Origin: Massilia sp. 9I
GTDB lineage: Bacteria > Pseudomonadota > Gammaproteobacteria > Burkholderiales > Burkholderiaceae_D
NCBI RefSeq assembly: GCF_902506415.1
Contig: NZ_LR733275.1
Coordinates: 1,713,795 to 1,777,794 of the forward strand
Reading direction: 5' to 3'
Length of the DNA: 64,000 nucleotides
Shown: positions 26,124-35,448 of the stretch, in pieces
How positions within the stretch are numbered: position 1 is the stretch's first letter
How the letters are laid out: each line of letters starts with the position of its first letter
Position numbers and translations under genes: made by a program
Notes under the pieces: generated by a model
The model's database searches: none
Told to the model about the DNA's origin: nothing
The model's input: the letters and a program-made list of their open reading frames with translations, nothing else

Positions 26124-27389
26124 ATGAGACTTACCCAGAATTTGCCGTATGAATGGCTGGTCGGCCTGCGCTACACGCGCGCCGGCAAGCGCAGTGGCCG
26201 CAACAGCTTCATTTCCTTCATTTCCCTGATCTCTGTGTCCGGCATCGCGCTGGGCGTGGCCGCCTTGATCATCGTCCTCTCGGTGATGAACGGCTTCCAG
26301 AAGGAAGTCACCGACCGCATGCTGTCCGTGCTGGCCCACATCGAGGTGTTCGACCAGTCGGGCAGCATGCCGGACTGGCGCGCGGCCGGACGGGAAGCGC
26401 TGAAGCACCCGAGCGTGCGCGCCGCCGCGCCTTTCGTCGAGACCCAGGGCCTGCTCGAAGGGCAGGGCGTGATGCGGCCTTCGGTCATTCGCGGCATCCT
26501 GCCGCTGGAAGAACCCAAGGTGTCGGACATCGCCAAGCAGATCCGCCAGGGCAGCCTCGATTCATTAAAGCCTGGTTCCTTCAACATCGTGTTGGGCTAT
26601 GCGCTGGCGCGCTCGCTGAATGTCGGCATCGGCGACAAGGTGAGCATGCTGCTGGCCCAGGGCCAGGTCACCCCGGCCGGCCTGCTGCCGCGCAGCCGCA
26701 GCTTCACCGTGACCGGGATCTTCGAAGCGGGCCACATGGAGTTCGACGCCGCGCTCTCCTTCATCCACGTCGAGGACGCGCAGCGCATGGAACGCCTGCC
26801 GGCGCCGATGGGCCTGCGCCTGCGCATCGACGACATGAACAAGGCCCCGATCGTGGCCGCGCAACTCAAGAAGTCGATGCCGGGCAACCTGGAGATGCGT
26901 GACTGGTCCAAGCTCAACGCCAACTGGTTCGCCGCCGTACAGACCGAGAAGAAGATGATGTTCATCATCCTCACCCTGATCATCGCGGTGGCCGCCTTCA
27001 ACCTGGTGTCGACCCTGGTGATGACGGTGACCGACAAGCAGGCCGACATCGCGATCCTGCGTACCCTGGGCGCCTCGCCGCGCTCGATCCAGAAGATCTT
27101 CATGGTGCAGGGCGCGCTGGTCGGCATCCTCGGCACCGCGCTCGGTGTGGGCGGCGGCGTGCTGGTCGCCCTGAACATCGACGTCATCGTCCCCTTTATC
27201 GAACGTTTGTTGGGAGTGCAGTTCTTGTCGAAAGATATCTACCTGATCAGCGCGGTGCCGTCCGACCTGCGCTGGCCGGACGTGTTCAAGATCGGCGGCG
27301 TGTCCGTGCTGCTGGCGTTTGCTGCGACCCTGTACCCGAGCTGGTCGGCGTCGCGCGTGAAACCTGCGGAGGCGCTGCGTTATGAATAA
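26124..27389 (+). CDS. LolC/LolE-family lipoprotein-releasing permease, second copy
   Basis: 421 residues, a tandem paralogue of the preceding permease. The first 60 and last 140 residues are almost the same by eye; the periplasmic domain between them differs more and lacks a roughly ten-residue Pro/Gly insertion found in copy 1. The ATG at 26124 with GGAG upstream is chosen over the ATG at 26082, which has no matching N-terminus. The end overlaps lolD by eight bases. The two copies may form a LolC-LolE-like heterodimer. The order C-E-D differs from the C-D-E order of E. coli. Confidence 0.93.
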   Translation: MRLTQNLPYEWLVGLRYTRAGKRSGRNSFISFISLISVSGIALGVAALIIVLSVMNGFQKEVTDRMLSVLAHIEVFDQSGSMPDWRAAGREALKHPSVRAAAPFVETQGLLEGQGVMRPSVIRGILPLEEPKVSDIAKQIRQGSLDSLKPGSFNIVLGYALARSLNVGIGDKVSMLLAQGQVTPAGLLPRSRSFTVTGIFEAGHMEFDAALSFIHVEDAQRMERLPAPMGLRLRIDDMNKAPIVAAQLKKSMPGNLEMRDWSKLNANWFAAVQTEKKMMFIILTLIIAVAAFNLVSTLVMTVTDKQADIAILRTLGASPRSIQKIFMVQGALVGILGTALGVGGGVLVALNIDVIVPFIERLLGVQFLSKDIYLISAVPSDLRWPDVFKIGGVSVLLAFAATLYPSWSASRVKPAEALRYE

Positions 27390-28071
27390 TCCACCAGTCC
27401 TGTCCTGCCGCGGCCTGGGCAAAACCTTCAAGCAGGGCGACTATACCGTCAAGGTCCTGGACGGCATCGACTTCGCCATCCACCGCGGCGAGCGCGTCGC
27501 CATCGTCGGCGCCTCGGGTTCCGGCAAATCGACCCTGCTGCATCTGCTGGGCGGGCTCGATACGCCGTCGACCGGGAAGGTTACCTTGCTGGGCGAGGAT
27601 TTCGCGACCCTGTCCGAGACCCGGCGCGGCGAGCTGCGCAACTCTTCGCTCGGCTTCGTCTACCAGTTCCACCACCTGCTGCCGGAATTCTCGGCGCTCG
27701 ACAACGTCATGATGCCCCTGATGATCCGGCGCGAGCCGCGCGACGTGGCATTGAAGAAGGCCGAAGCGATCCTGGGCCGCGTCGGCCTGGGCAAGCGCGT
27801 GGTGCACCGGCCGGGCGAGCTGTCGGGCGGCGAACGCCAGCGCGTGGCCCTGGCGCGGGCCCTCGTCACCGAGCCGGCCTGCGTGCTGGCCGACGAACCG
27901 ACCGGGAACCTCGACCACAGCACTGCGCAGTCGATCTTCGACCTGATGCTGGAGCTGTCGCGTACCCTCGGCACCGCTTTCGTGATCGTCACCCACGACA
28001 TGGAACTGGCGCGCCGCTGCGACCGCGTGTTCCGCCTCACCGAGCACGGGCTGCAGGCGGTGGAAGCCTAG
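27382..28071 (+). CDS. lolD: Lipoprotein-releasing system ATP-binding protein LolD
   Basis: 229-residue ABC ATPase that powers lipoprotein release. Walker A is GASGSGKST (residues 43-51), the signature is [15 protein letters not shown], and Walker B is [11 protein letters not shown] with the MacB/LolD-typical P-T-G-N-L-D. The H-loop is VTHDMELA. The Q-loop region reads [18 protein letters not shown], the LolD-specific form. Translationally coupled to the second permease by overlap. Confidence 0.96.
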   Translation: MNNPPVLSCRGLGKTFKQGDYTVKVLDGIDFAIHRGERVAIVGASGSGKSTLLHLLGGLDTPSTGKVTLLGEDFATLSETRRGELRNSSLGFVYQFHHLLPEFSALDNVMMPLMIRREPRDVALKKAEAILGRVGLGKRVVHRPGELSGGERQRVALARALVTEPACVLADEPTGNLDHSTAQSIFDLMLELSRTLGTAFVIVTHDMELARRCDRVFRLTEHGLQAVEA

Positions 28072-28073
28072 CC

Positions 28074-28886
28074 ATGTGGATCGACACGCACTGCCACATC
28101 GACGCGGCCGAATTCGGCGACGCGTCACTTAGCGTCGCCGCACAGGCGGCAGCGGCGGGTGTGTCGACGATCGTGGCGATGGCCATCGAGCGGGCGAATT
28201 TCGACACCGTCGCCAGCCTGGCCGCGCGGGCGCCGAACGTCACCTATGCGCTGGGCATCCACCCGATCTGCATCCCGCAAGCCCGCGACGAAGACCTGGA
28301 CGCCCTGCGCGCGCAAGTAGAAGCGGCGATGAGCGACCCGAACTTCGTTGGGATCGGCGAGATCGGGCTCGATTTCTTCATTCCGCTCCTGTGTGAGCCG
28401 GACATGCGCGCCAAGCAGGAGCGCTTTTTGCGCGAGCAGCTGCGCATTGCCCGCGATTTCGCTTTGCCGGTGTTCCTGCACGTGCGCCGCTCACAGGACC
28501 AGGTGCTCAAGCACCTGCGGCAAATCCGCGCCCCGAGCGGCATCGCGCACGCCTTCAACGGCAGCTTCCAGCAGGCCCAGAACTTCGTCGACCTGGGTTT
28601 TCACCTGGGCTTCGGCGGCGCCATGACCTTTACTCGGGCGCTGCAGATCCGGCGCCTGGCGACCGAGCTGCCGCTCTCCAGCATCGTGCTGGAGACCGAT
28701 TCGCCGGATATCGCGCCGTCCTGGATCCACCCTGGGCGTAATACACCCGAACAGCTGCCGGCGATCGGCGCCGCCCTGGCCGAACTGCGCGGGATCGGCG
28801 TCGATGCGGTGCGTGATGCCGTCCACGCGAACACCCTGGCCGCGATTCCACGGCTCGCGGCCGCCAGCCGGACTCTGGACAAATAA
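28074..28886 (+). CDS. TatD-family metal-dependent hydrolase
   Basis: 270-residue TIM-barrel hydrolase. Metal ligands are visible as the opening DTHCHID, the glutamate in GIGEIGLDFF, the histidine in LHVRRS, the histidine in GIAHAFNG, and the aspartate in ETDSPDIAPSW. TatD proteins show 3'-5' DNA/RNA exonuclease or deoxyribonuclease activity. It starts two bases after lolD and is the last gene of that operon; lolD-tatD adjacency is commonly seen. Which TatD subgroup member it is cannot be decided. Confidence 0.92.
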   Translation: MWIDTHCHIDAAEFGDASLSVAAQAAAAGVSTIVAMAIERANFDTVASLAARAPNVTYALGIHPICIPQARDEDLDALRAQVEAAMSDPNFVGIGEIGLDFFIPLLCEPDMRAKQERFLREQLRIARDFALPVFLHVRRSQDQVLKHLRQIRAPSGIAHAFNGSFQQAQNFVDLGFHLGFGGAMTFTRALQIRRLATELPLSSIVLETDSPDIAPSWIHPGRNTPEQLPAIGAALAELRGIGVDAVRDAVHANTLAAIPRLAAASRTLDK

Positions 28887-29069
28887 CTAATTAGCAAAGT
28901 AGCAGACGCTGCTCCGCCAGGTAGCAGGCGGCGCGTAATCGGCTAGCACGACCGTGGCTGGCAGCTTTAGTTCGTTTGCAGCGCTGAGGCAACACAAGGC
29001 TGCGATTATTCCGTTCTGCCAAGATGCACTCTTCGCTGCAGCCGCAGCAATCGACACCACGGAGAGTGA

Positions 29070-31871
29070 ATGGACAGCGCGAGCGAATTCCTGCGGATGC
29101 TACGGCACGAGAAATCGCTGACCACCGCCCACCGGCCGATCCGGCTGCGCCTGGGCCACGCCGACCACCTTGCCGACGAACTGCTGCTGCCGCAGCGGGT
29201 GCAGGGCCAGGAGTCGGTCTGCGGCGGCTTCGAATACCTGATCACCTGCGTCGCCGATACCCCGCGCCTCCCGCTCAAGGAACTCATCGCCCTCCCGGTC
29301 GAACTTCAGATGGTCACCGACCGCGGCCAGCTGCGCGGCATCTGCGGCATCGTGGCCGAAGTGCGCGCTGGCGACCACGACGGCGGCCTGGCCGTCTACC
29401 AGCTGGTGCTGCGCGACGCCCTGGCGATCATGGAAAAGCGCATCAACAGCCGCGTCTTTCGCTACCAGAACGAACTCGAGATCGTCCAGGTGCTGCTTGA
29501 CGAATGGCGCCACTCCAACAGCGTCATGGCCAGCGCCTTCGATTATGAGCTCGACCCGCTGTTCGACATGCGCCTGTACCCGCCGCGCGAGCAAACCATG
29601 CAGTACAACGAATCCGACGCCGCCTTCGTGCGCCGCCTGCTCAAGCGCCGCGGCATCGCCTGGACCTTCCGCCCGGGCCGCGCGCGTGCCGGCGCCGCCG
29701 ACCAGGAGCCGGACGACACCCCGGCCCACACCATGGTGCTGTTCTCCGATCCCGCCTCGCTGCCGCGCAGCGCGGCCGGCAGCGTACGCTACCACCGCGA
29801 CGACGCCACCGAACAGCGCGACACCGTCGTCTCCTGGTGCGCCGCGCGCCGCCTGCAGCCGGGCAGCATCACGCGCCACAGCTGGGACTATCGCAACCCG
29901 TCCGGCACCCAGCACATGACCACCACCGCGCGCAGCATGGCCGACCAGGGCCGCAGCGGCAACGCGCTGGCCGCCACGCTGGACGACTACTTGGTCGAGC
30001 TGCCGCACGCCGGCAACGACGTCGAGGACCACTGGCGCCTCGGGCAGGTGCGCATGAACCGCCACGAATTCGACACCAAGTGCTTCCACGGCGAAGGCAG
30101 CGTGCGCGACCTGTGCGCCGGCGAATACTTCACCCTGAGCGGCCACCCGGAGATCGACACCCACCCGGAAGCCGAGCGCGACTTCGTCGCTACCTGCGTC
30201 TGGCTGGAAGCCGAGAACAACCTGCCGGCCGACCTGTCGGCACGGGTACGCCGCCTGATGGGCCCCTACAGCCCGCAGCAGGCCATGCTGGCGCCGAACG
30301 AGCACCCGGTGGGTGGCGACGGTGTGCGCGTGAAGATGCGTTTCGACGCAGTGCGGCGCGGCATCCCGCTGGCGCCGGCTTTCGATCCGCGCATCGACCT
30401 GCCGCACCCGCAGCTCCAGACCGCGATCGTCACCGGCCCGCCGGGCGAGGAAGTGCATTGCGACGCGCTGGGACGGGTCAAGATCCGTTTCCCGGGCATG
30501 CGCCCGCTCGACCACAAGCATGCGCACGGCGCCGGCGCCTCCGACACCCCGGCCGATTCCGCCTGGGTGCGGGTCGCCTCCAACTGGGCCGGAAGCGGTC
30601 CCGGCGCCGGCCAGCAGTGCGGCACGCTGTCGCTGCCGCGCGTCGGCAGTGAAGTGCTGGTCGCCTTCCTGGGCGGCGATCCGGACCGCCCCGTGATCCT
30701 GTCGCAGGTCTTCAACCAGCGCGGCGAACCGCCGGCGCTCAGCAGCCAGGGTAGCCTGCCCGGCAACCGCTACCTGTCCGGCACCCGCACCCACGAGATC
30801 GGCGGGGTGCGCGGCAACCAGCTGCGCTTCGATGACACCCGCGGCGAAATCAGCGCCCAGTTGGCCAGCGACCACGGCGCCGCCCAACTGAACCTGGGCT
30901 GGCTGACCCAGCCGAAAGCCAACGGCACCGCCGAGCCGCGCGGCGAAGGCGCGGAACTGCGCAGCGACCATACGGTGGCGATCCGCGGCAAGGAAGGCGT
31001 GCTGCTCACCGCCGAGTCCGCGCCGGCGGCCGAGGGGACCCATCTGGCGCGCGCCGGACTGATCGGCCTAGCGGAGTTAATGCAGAGCATCGCGGACGAG
31101 GTCGCCAAGCTGGCGGAGCAGCACACGGACGACGAGCCGAGCGGGGCCCGCCTGGCCGACTTGTCGGACAAGCTGCGCCGCTGGGACCAGGGATCGAACG
31201 TCGCTCCGGGCGAGAAGGGCGGCGACCCGGTGGTAGCGGTGACCGCCCCGGCCGGCATCGTACTGGCCAGCCAGGACAGCGTCGCCCTCGGTTCGCAGAT
31301 CCAGCTCGACGTGGTCAGCGGCGGCGACGCGCGCACTTCGGCGGGCCGCAACATCTTCCTGCGCGCCGCACGCGGCATCAGCGCCTTTGCCCAGGCGCTT
31401 GGCGTAAAACTGGTGGCGGGGAGGGGAAATATCCTGCTGGAGGCCCATCAGGGGAATGTCGAAGTCAAATCCTCGGGAAAAATCAGCCTGATTTCAGCGG
31501 AAGCGATCCATATCGAGGCGCCGAATGTCCGGATTATCTCGCAGGGAGCGCAGACGGATTGGGCGAATGGCACGATTACGCAGCAAAGCGGCGGCGAACA
31601 CACGATCAAAGCCAGCAGCCTGATTCGGGGTGGACCGGGTGGTGGCGATCCCACCAAACCGGATTTCGCCAAAACTTCTTTAAAGACGACGGAACGTCTT
31701 GTCCTGCGCCATCTCCAAACGCGGGAACCGATTCCATATCAAAATTACATTGCCCACCTCAGCGACGGCAGGACTATCCAGGGCATTAGTGACGCGGAAG
31801 GTCGCACTTCGCTGATGCAGAGTGATGAGCTGGGGCCGGTGCAGTTCGAGCTTCTTCCGTCCACAAATTAA
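29070..31871 (+). CDS. Type VI secretion spike protein VgrG with transthyretin-like tail
   Basis: 933 residues, trimeric puncturing tip of the T6SS. The N-terminal gp27-like region is about 20-400, and the gp5-like OB domain about 448-545 (V-T-G-P-x-G-E-E-V, G-R-V-K-I-R-F, S-E-V-L-V-A-F-L-G-G-D-P-D-R-P-V). A T-R-T-H-E-I-G-G-x-x-G-N-Q-L-R-F-D-D segment is followed by a DUF2345 beta-helix (about 630-850). The last 60 residues (873-933) read as a transthyretin-like domain (R-E-P-I-P-Y-x-N-Y ... G-x-S-D-A-E-G-R-T). In some VgrGs this tail binds lipase effectors, and a lipase gene follows directly. The ribosome-binding site is GGAG. GC content drops in the 3' fifth. No T6SS sheath or membrane genes are in the window. 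Confidence 0.95.
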   Translation: MDSASEFLRMLRHEKSLTTAHRPIRLRLGHADHLADELLLPQRVQGQESVCGGFEYLITCVADTPRLPLKELIALPVELQMVTDRGQLRGICGIVAEVRAGDHDGGLAVYQLVLRDALAIMEKRINSRVFRYQNELEIVQVLLDEWRHSNSVMASAFDYELDPLFDMRLYPPREQTMQYNESDAAFVRRLLKRRGIAWTFRPGRARAGAADQEPDDTPAHTMVLFSDPASLPRSAAGSVRYHRDDATEQRDTVVSWCAARRLQPGSITRHSWDYRNPSGTQHMTTTARSMADQGRSGNALAATLDDYLVELPHAGNDVEDHWRLGQVRMNRHEFDTKCFHGEGSVRDLCAGEYFTLSGHPEIDTHPEAERDFVATCVWLEAENNLPADLSARVRRLMGPYSPQQAMLAPNEHPVGGDGVRVKMRFDAVRRGIPLAPAFDPRIDLPHPQLQTAIVTGPPGEEVHCDALGRVKIRFPGMRPLDHKHAHGAGASDTPADSAWVRVASNWAGSGPGAGQQCGTLSLPRVGSEVLVAFLGGDPDRPVILSQVFNQRGEPPALSSQGSLPGNRYLSGTRTHEIGGVRGNQLRFDDTRGEISAQLASDHGAAQLNLGWLTQPKANGTAEPRGEGAELRSDHTVAIRGKEGVLLTAESAPAAEGTHLARAGLIGLAELMQSIADEVAKLAEQHTDDEPSGARLADLSDKLRRWDQGSNVAPGEKGGDPVVAVTAPAGIVLASQDSVALGSQIQLDVVSGGDARTSAGRNIFLRAARGISAFAQALGVKLVAGRGNILLEAHQGNVEVKSSGKISLISAEAIHIEAPNVRIISQGAQTDWANGTITQQSGGEHTIKASSLIRGGPGGGDPTKPDFAKTSLKTTERLVLRHLQTREPIPYQNYIAHLSDGRTIQGISDAEGRTSLMQSDELGPVQFELLPSTN

Positions 31872-31886
31872 GCAGTCGGGACCGTC

Positions 31887-33629
31887 ATGCGTGAACCGAC
31901 CAGGCCATTGCCTCCGCTCGTCCCTTTACCACACGGCGGATGGCGGGCCGATTCTTACATGTCCTCAGCGGACTATACGATCCGTGGTCTTGGACTCGTC
32001 CCTCCCAATAATATCGTGCCGGTCATTGTCGTACCTGGAATCATGGGCACGAATCTGCGGGCCAAACAAAAGCCACGTTTGGGACGGATAGAAGATGAGC
32101 GGAACAGGATGGTCGGCGCTGGCCAACCCGCATGGCGCCCGCCTAACGGCGACGACGAGGGGCTTAAAGCCGCCAAAATCTGGGGCAGGTATACGCCGCG
32201 CGAGCGCCAGTTGCTCCTTGACCCTTCCACTCTGGAAGTCGACCCCGACGGACCTATCGTCATACCGAAATCTGAGGACGGTTATGTTCTGACCGAGCGT
32301 GAGGTACGGGAGCGCGGCTGGGGGGAATTGTATGCCGACTCGTATGGCGGACTTCTCTACGGCCTGCAGACTCGCCTTAATCAAACGTTCGGGTTTGACG
32401 AACCAGGCAAGAAGCGTTTCATCCAGCAGCATTGGAAAGACGTGATCGCGTGTGATCCTCAGCGATGGGGCCTGAGCCACTTCGCGCCGCTAACGGAAGA
32501 TCAACTCGTGAAGCACGCGCAGTACTATTTTCCAGTTTACGCGGTGGGGTACTGCTGGTTGCAAGACTGCAAAACTTCGGCGGAACTATTGGAAAAGCGC
32601 ATTCTTGAAATCATCAATTCATGGAAGAGAGCGAATCGGCAGTGCTCCAAAGTGATCCTGGTAACTCATTCGATGGGCGGCCTGGTGGCACGAGCATGCG
32701 CGAGACGAATTCCGGACAAGATTGCCGGTGTCATCCATGGTGTCATGCCAGCGCTGGGTGCACCGGTTGCCTACCGCAGAATTGCCTGTGGAACTGAGCC
32801 GTTCTCACTAAATAGTAGCCCACTCAAGAAATTCGCAGACTCAAAACTGGCAATGATTTTAGGGAATAGTGCTGAAAAAACGACGCCTGTTCTAGCCACG
32901 TCGCCCGGGGCGCTCGAGCTTTTGCCAAATCACTTGTATCCCCATCCTTGGTTACACGTCCGCGTGATCAGATTTGTCGGCGGATCGCAAGGAGCGAATC
33001 AGGCGGGAAAAAATGGCACATACGGGTATCAAACAAAACCGTATGACGCGCTGTCCTTTCCTAACGCAAACTTGCAGAATCCCTACGACCTGTACCGTGA
33101 CATGAAATTTTGGTTCCGCTTGATCAATCCGGAGCTTGCCGATCCGGCTGGCAAATATGCCAATAGCAAGCGAGATGGCGTGGTATCTGCAATTAAAAAG
33201 GCAACCAATACTGCCGAGACCTTCCATAGAACGCTCGGGGACTACTACCACCCTAATACCTATGCTTTCTATGGCGACGATAAAGAGCAGCTCTCGTTTG
33301 GGCAAGTACGGTGGGTTGCCCTTCAGCGGGCAGGTTCGGCAACGGCGCTTACGCCGGCGAATCTCACTGCCGCACGGTATATCGGTCAATCTGAAACGGG
33401 ACAGCGGCGCGTGCTCGTCGAGGGACAAACCGAGCTTCGTTTCGCTCCCGATCAACAGGATGTGCGAGGGGACGGGACCGTACCATATCAATCCGGTGCA
33501 GGACCGGCCGGCAAAGTAAAACAAGTGTTTGCGACGGAGGGCTACGACCATCAAGGATCGTATAACAATGAGGACATGCTCATGTTAACGCTCCGATTGA
33601 TCACCAAGATTGTCCAGGAGATCTCGTGA
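31887..33629 (+). CDS. Putative T6SS lipase effector (Tle-type alpha/beta hydrolase)
   Basis: 580 residues. A PGIMGTNLR oxyanion-type strand-turn lies at about 50-58. The nucleophile elbow is VTHSMGG with Ser262; the first glycine of GxSxG is Thr. Asp529 in GDGTVP and His555 in YDHQGSY are likely the rest of the triad. This resembles LCAT/PGAP1-like lipases. There is no signal peptide, as expected for cargo loaded on VgrG. It is 15 bp after vgrG and overlaps the first immunity gene by four bases. The neighbours are Tli4-like, so a Tle4-like phospholipase acting on periplasmic membrane faces is the best guess. Lower GC than the flanks suggests transfer. Confidence 0.8.
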   Translation: MREPTRPLPPLVPLPHGGWRADSYMSSADYTIRGLGLVPPNNIVPVIVVPGIMGTNLRAKQKPRLGRIEDERNRMVGAGQPAWRPPNGDDEGLKAAKIWGRYTPRERQLLLDPSTLEVDPDGPIVIPKSEDGYVLTEREVRERGWGELYADSYGGLLYGLQTRLNQTFGFDEPGKKRFIQQHWKDVIACDPQRWGLSHFAPLTEDQLVKHAQYYFPVYAVGYCWLQDCKTSAELLEKRILEIINSWKRANRQCSKVILVTHSMGGLVARACARRIPDKIAGVIHGVMPALGAPVAYRRIACGTEPFSLNSSPLKKFADSKLAMILGNSAEKTTPVLATSPGALELLPNHLYPHPWLHVRVIRFVGGSQGANQAGKNGTYGYQTKPYDALSFPNANLQNPYDLYRDMKFWFRLINPELADPAGKYANSKRDGVVSAIKKATNTAETFHRTLGDYYHPNTYAFYGDDKEQLSFGQVRWVALQRAGSATALTPANLTAARYIGQSETGQRRVLVEGQTELRFAPDQQDVRGDGTVPYQSGAGPAGKVKQVFATEGYDHQGSYNNEDMLMLTLRLITKIVQEIS

Positions 33630-35380
33630 AGAATTGGCTCCGGAGCAGGCCGGCAAGAATGCTGGCCGGAGCTCTGTGCGCGGGTTTGGTCGCCACGTGG
33701 GCGGTGGGCAAAGTATTGGATAAACGCGAAGAAAGCCGGCGAGACCAAAGTGAGGTAGCTCGAATGACCGACAAAATGAAAACCGTATGTGTCGGCAGGT
33801 TCTTGATTGACGTGCCGGAAAGGGCAGAGATTGAACTGGCACAGGCACGCATCGATGGCTTCGATATTGCGACGTTCAACGAAACCGAGGAGGACTTTCA
33901 GAAGCGTGTTGCCGACCGCGAGTCGCAGATCAAGGCCAAGCCGGACTGGCGCGGTGGTGACAAGAATCTAGAGTCAGCGAGGGAAATCACGACCGACAGT
34001 GGTCTTGCTGGAAAGATCTTTATACATAGCCGGACGGTGGAAGAAGGAACTCAGGGCAACGGTCTGGGTGGGGTGGAGCGTTATCGCGATGAAGGCGTCA
34101 CGACGGAAGCCCTCGTGCATGGCCACGGCATCAGCATCGACCTGTTCTTTGAAGACAGGAACCCTGACTTGATCGAGGATCTGCCCCGGCTGATTAAGCA
34201 GCTTGTAGCGAACCCGGACAACCGTACTCCTACTGAACCAGGATTCTGCATGAATCGCGCCTATGTGCGCGACCCGCTCGGTGCCGATCAGCGCGAACAA
34301 ATCATGATGCTCGGCCGGCTGCCGGATCATCCGGATGTCGAGTTCATGTTCATCGTTTCGGCTGGACTGAAACCCGAGCCGCATGGAGTCCTCGCAAGGA
34401 ATGAAGCTGCAGACGAAGCGCTTTCGATGGCTGATCGGACGCGTATCACGAGATTGCGAGCGGCTCCGCGGGAAATTGGCGGCCTGAACGGAGAGGAATT
34501 GGCGGAGCTGGTCGTCGAGAAAAATGAAGCACGTGGTCACAGTTTCTGGTGGGAGGTGAATGGGACCGAAAACAACGTCTTCGTCCCGCACGTCGTATTT
34601 AGGATGAGCACCGGGAACGGCAATCGGAAACCGGTTCCATCATCGCTATCGGACGGTGCCGCACTCGGGATGTGGGACAAGATCTCGGCCAGCATCCGGC
34701 TAAGGTCGGTTGAACCTGTAGCGAGTAGAGCCATCGATGCGCCGACTACGCCGCTTGGCACTTATGCATCAGCCGGCGAAAGCTGCCCTGAAAGCGGCTG
34801 GTGGCTTTGCGGCGATGGTGGCAATGGTATTGGCGTTCTCGGCGGCCAGCGACAGTACATCAAGAAGGGCGACTTGATGCCCCAGGCGCTACTGTTACCT
34901 CAACCAAGCCTTTGGGAGAGGATGCGTGGTTTGCAGCCGAGTTACGAATCCAAGAATCGGACCTCGTGGAAACTCGTCGATCACCGTGCGCGTAAGAGAC
35001 TGGAATCGCCTTTGCCGCTAGCAAAGGCAACCGCGCCCCCAGGTACCGCAGTCGAAGTCGGGATTCCCGACGGTGCAGATGGTACGCGAGCAGCTATTGG
35101 AACCTTTTCTTCGACCGGCATCGCATGTCCGGCAAGCGGATGGTGGCGTTGCGAGGAGTCTCATGCACTTGATGGAACGCGTTGGTTTGCCCAAGGAAGC
35201 TTGCTGCCTCCCGCCACGTTCGCCGTCGCCCCAGGGATATTCGGAAACGCCTCGGGCGCCCCGCAGGCTATTCAGCGTCGTAGTGCCTGGCGCCTCATGC
35301 GCCTGGCAGGTGCGGCTGACCAAGCGGCCATTAGTTCAACCGCCTCCGTGGAACTACCGTCCTCGCTTCGAGATGTTTAA
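33626..35380 (+). CDS. Tli4-like T6SS immunity protein 1, with two extra C-terminal modules
   Basis: 584 residues. An N-terminal membrane anchor or signal (about 10-30) is followed by the Tli4-like core (about 45-365) with K-T-V-C-V-G-R-F-L-I-D-V-P, G-F-D-I-A, E-P-G-F-C-x-x-R-A-Y-V-R-D-P-L and W-D-K-I-S-x-S-I-R-L-R. Unlike the next two paralogues it continues into two tandem modules (about 374-460 and 489-572), each containing C-P-x-S-G-W-W-x-C. Anchoring to the periplasmic side would let it bind an imported lipase. It is coupled to the lipase by ATGA overlap, so it is the likeliest cognate immunity protein. Confidence 0.8.
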   Translation: MKNWLRSRPARMLAGALCAGLVATWAVGKVLDKREESRRDQSEVARMTDKMKTVCVGRFLIDVPERAEIELAQARIDGFDIATFNETEEDFQKRVADRESQIKAKPDWRGGDKNLESAREITTDSGLAGKIFIHSRTVEEGTQGNGLGGVERYRDEGVTTEALVHGHGISIDLFFEDRNPDLIEDLPRLIKQLVANPDNRTPTEPGFCMNRAYVRDPLGADQREQIMMLGRLPDHPDVEFMFIVSAGLKPEPHGVLARNEAADEALSMADRTRITRLRAAPREIGGLNGEELAELVVEKNEARGHSFWWEVNGTENNVFVPHVVFRMSTGNGNRKPVPSSLSDGAALGMWDKISASIRLRSVEPVASRAIDAPTTPLGTYASAGESCPESGWWLCGDGGNGIGVLGGQRQYIKKGDLMPQALLLPQPSLWERMRGLQPSYESKNRTSWKLVDHRARKRLESPLPLAKATAPPGTAVEVGIPDGADGTRAAIGTFSSTGIACPASGWWRCEESHALDGTRWFAQGSLLPPATFAVAPGIFGNASGAPQAIQRRSAWRLMRLAGAADQAAISSTASVELPSSLRDV

Positions 35381-35448
35381 CCCTGTTGTCGGGTGCACGC
35401 ACGGCCGACTCGCCGAGCGGCTGCAAATCGGAATCTAGCGGAACTGAA

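Noticed and set aside
28887..29069. Possible small RNA or attachment site between tatD and vgrG
   Set aside because: Only short imperfect repeats are visible; no terminator, tRNA end or integrase nearby.
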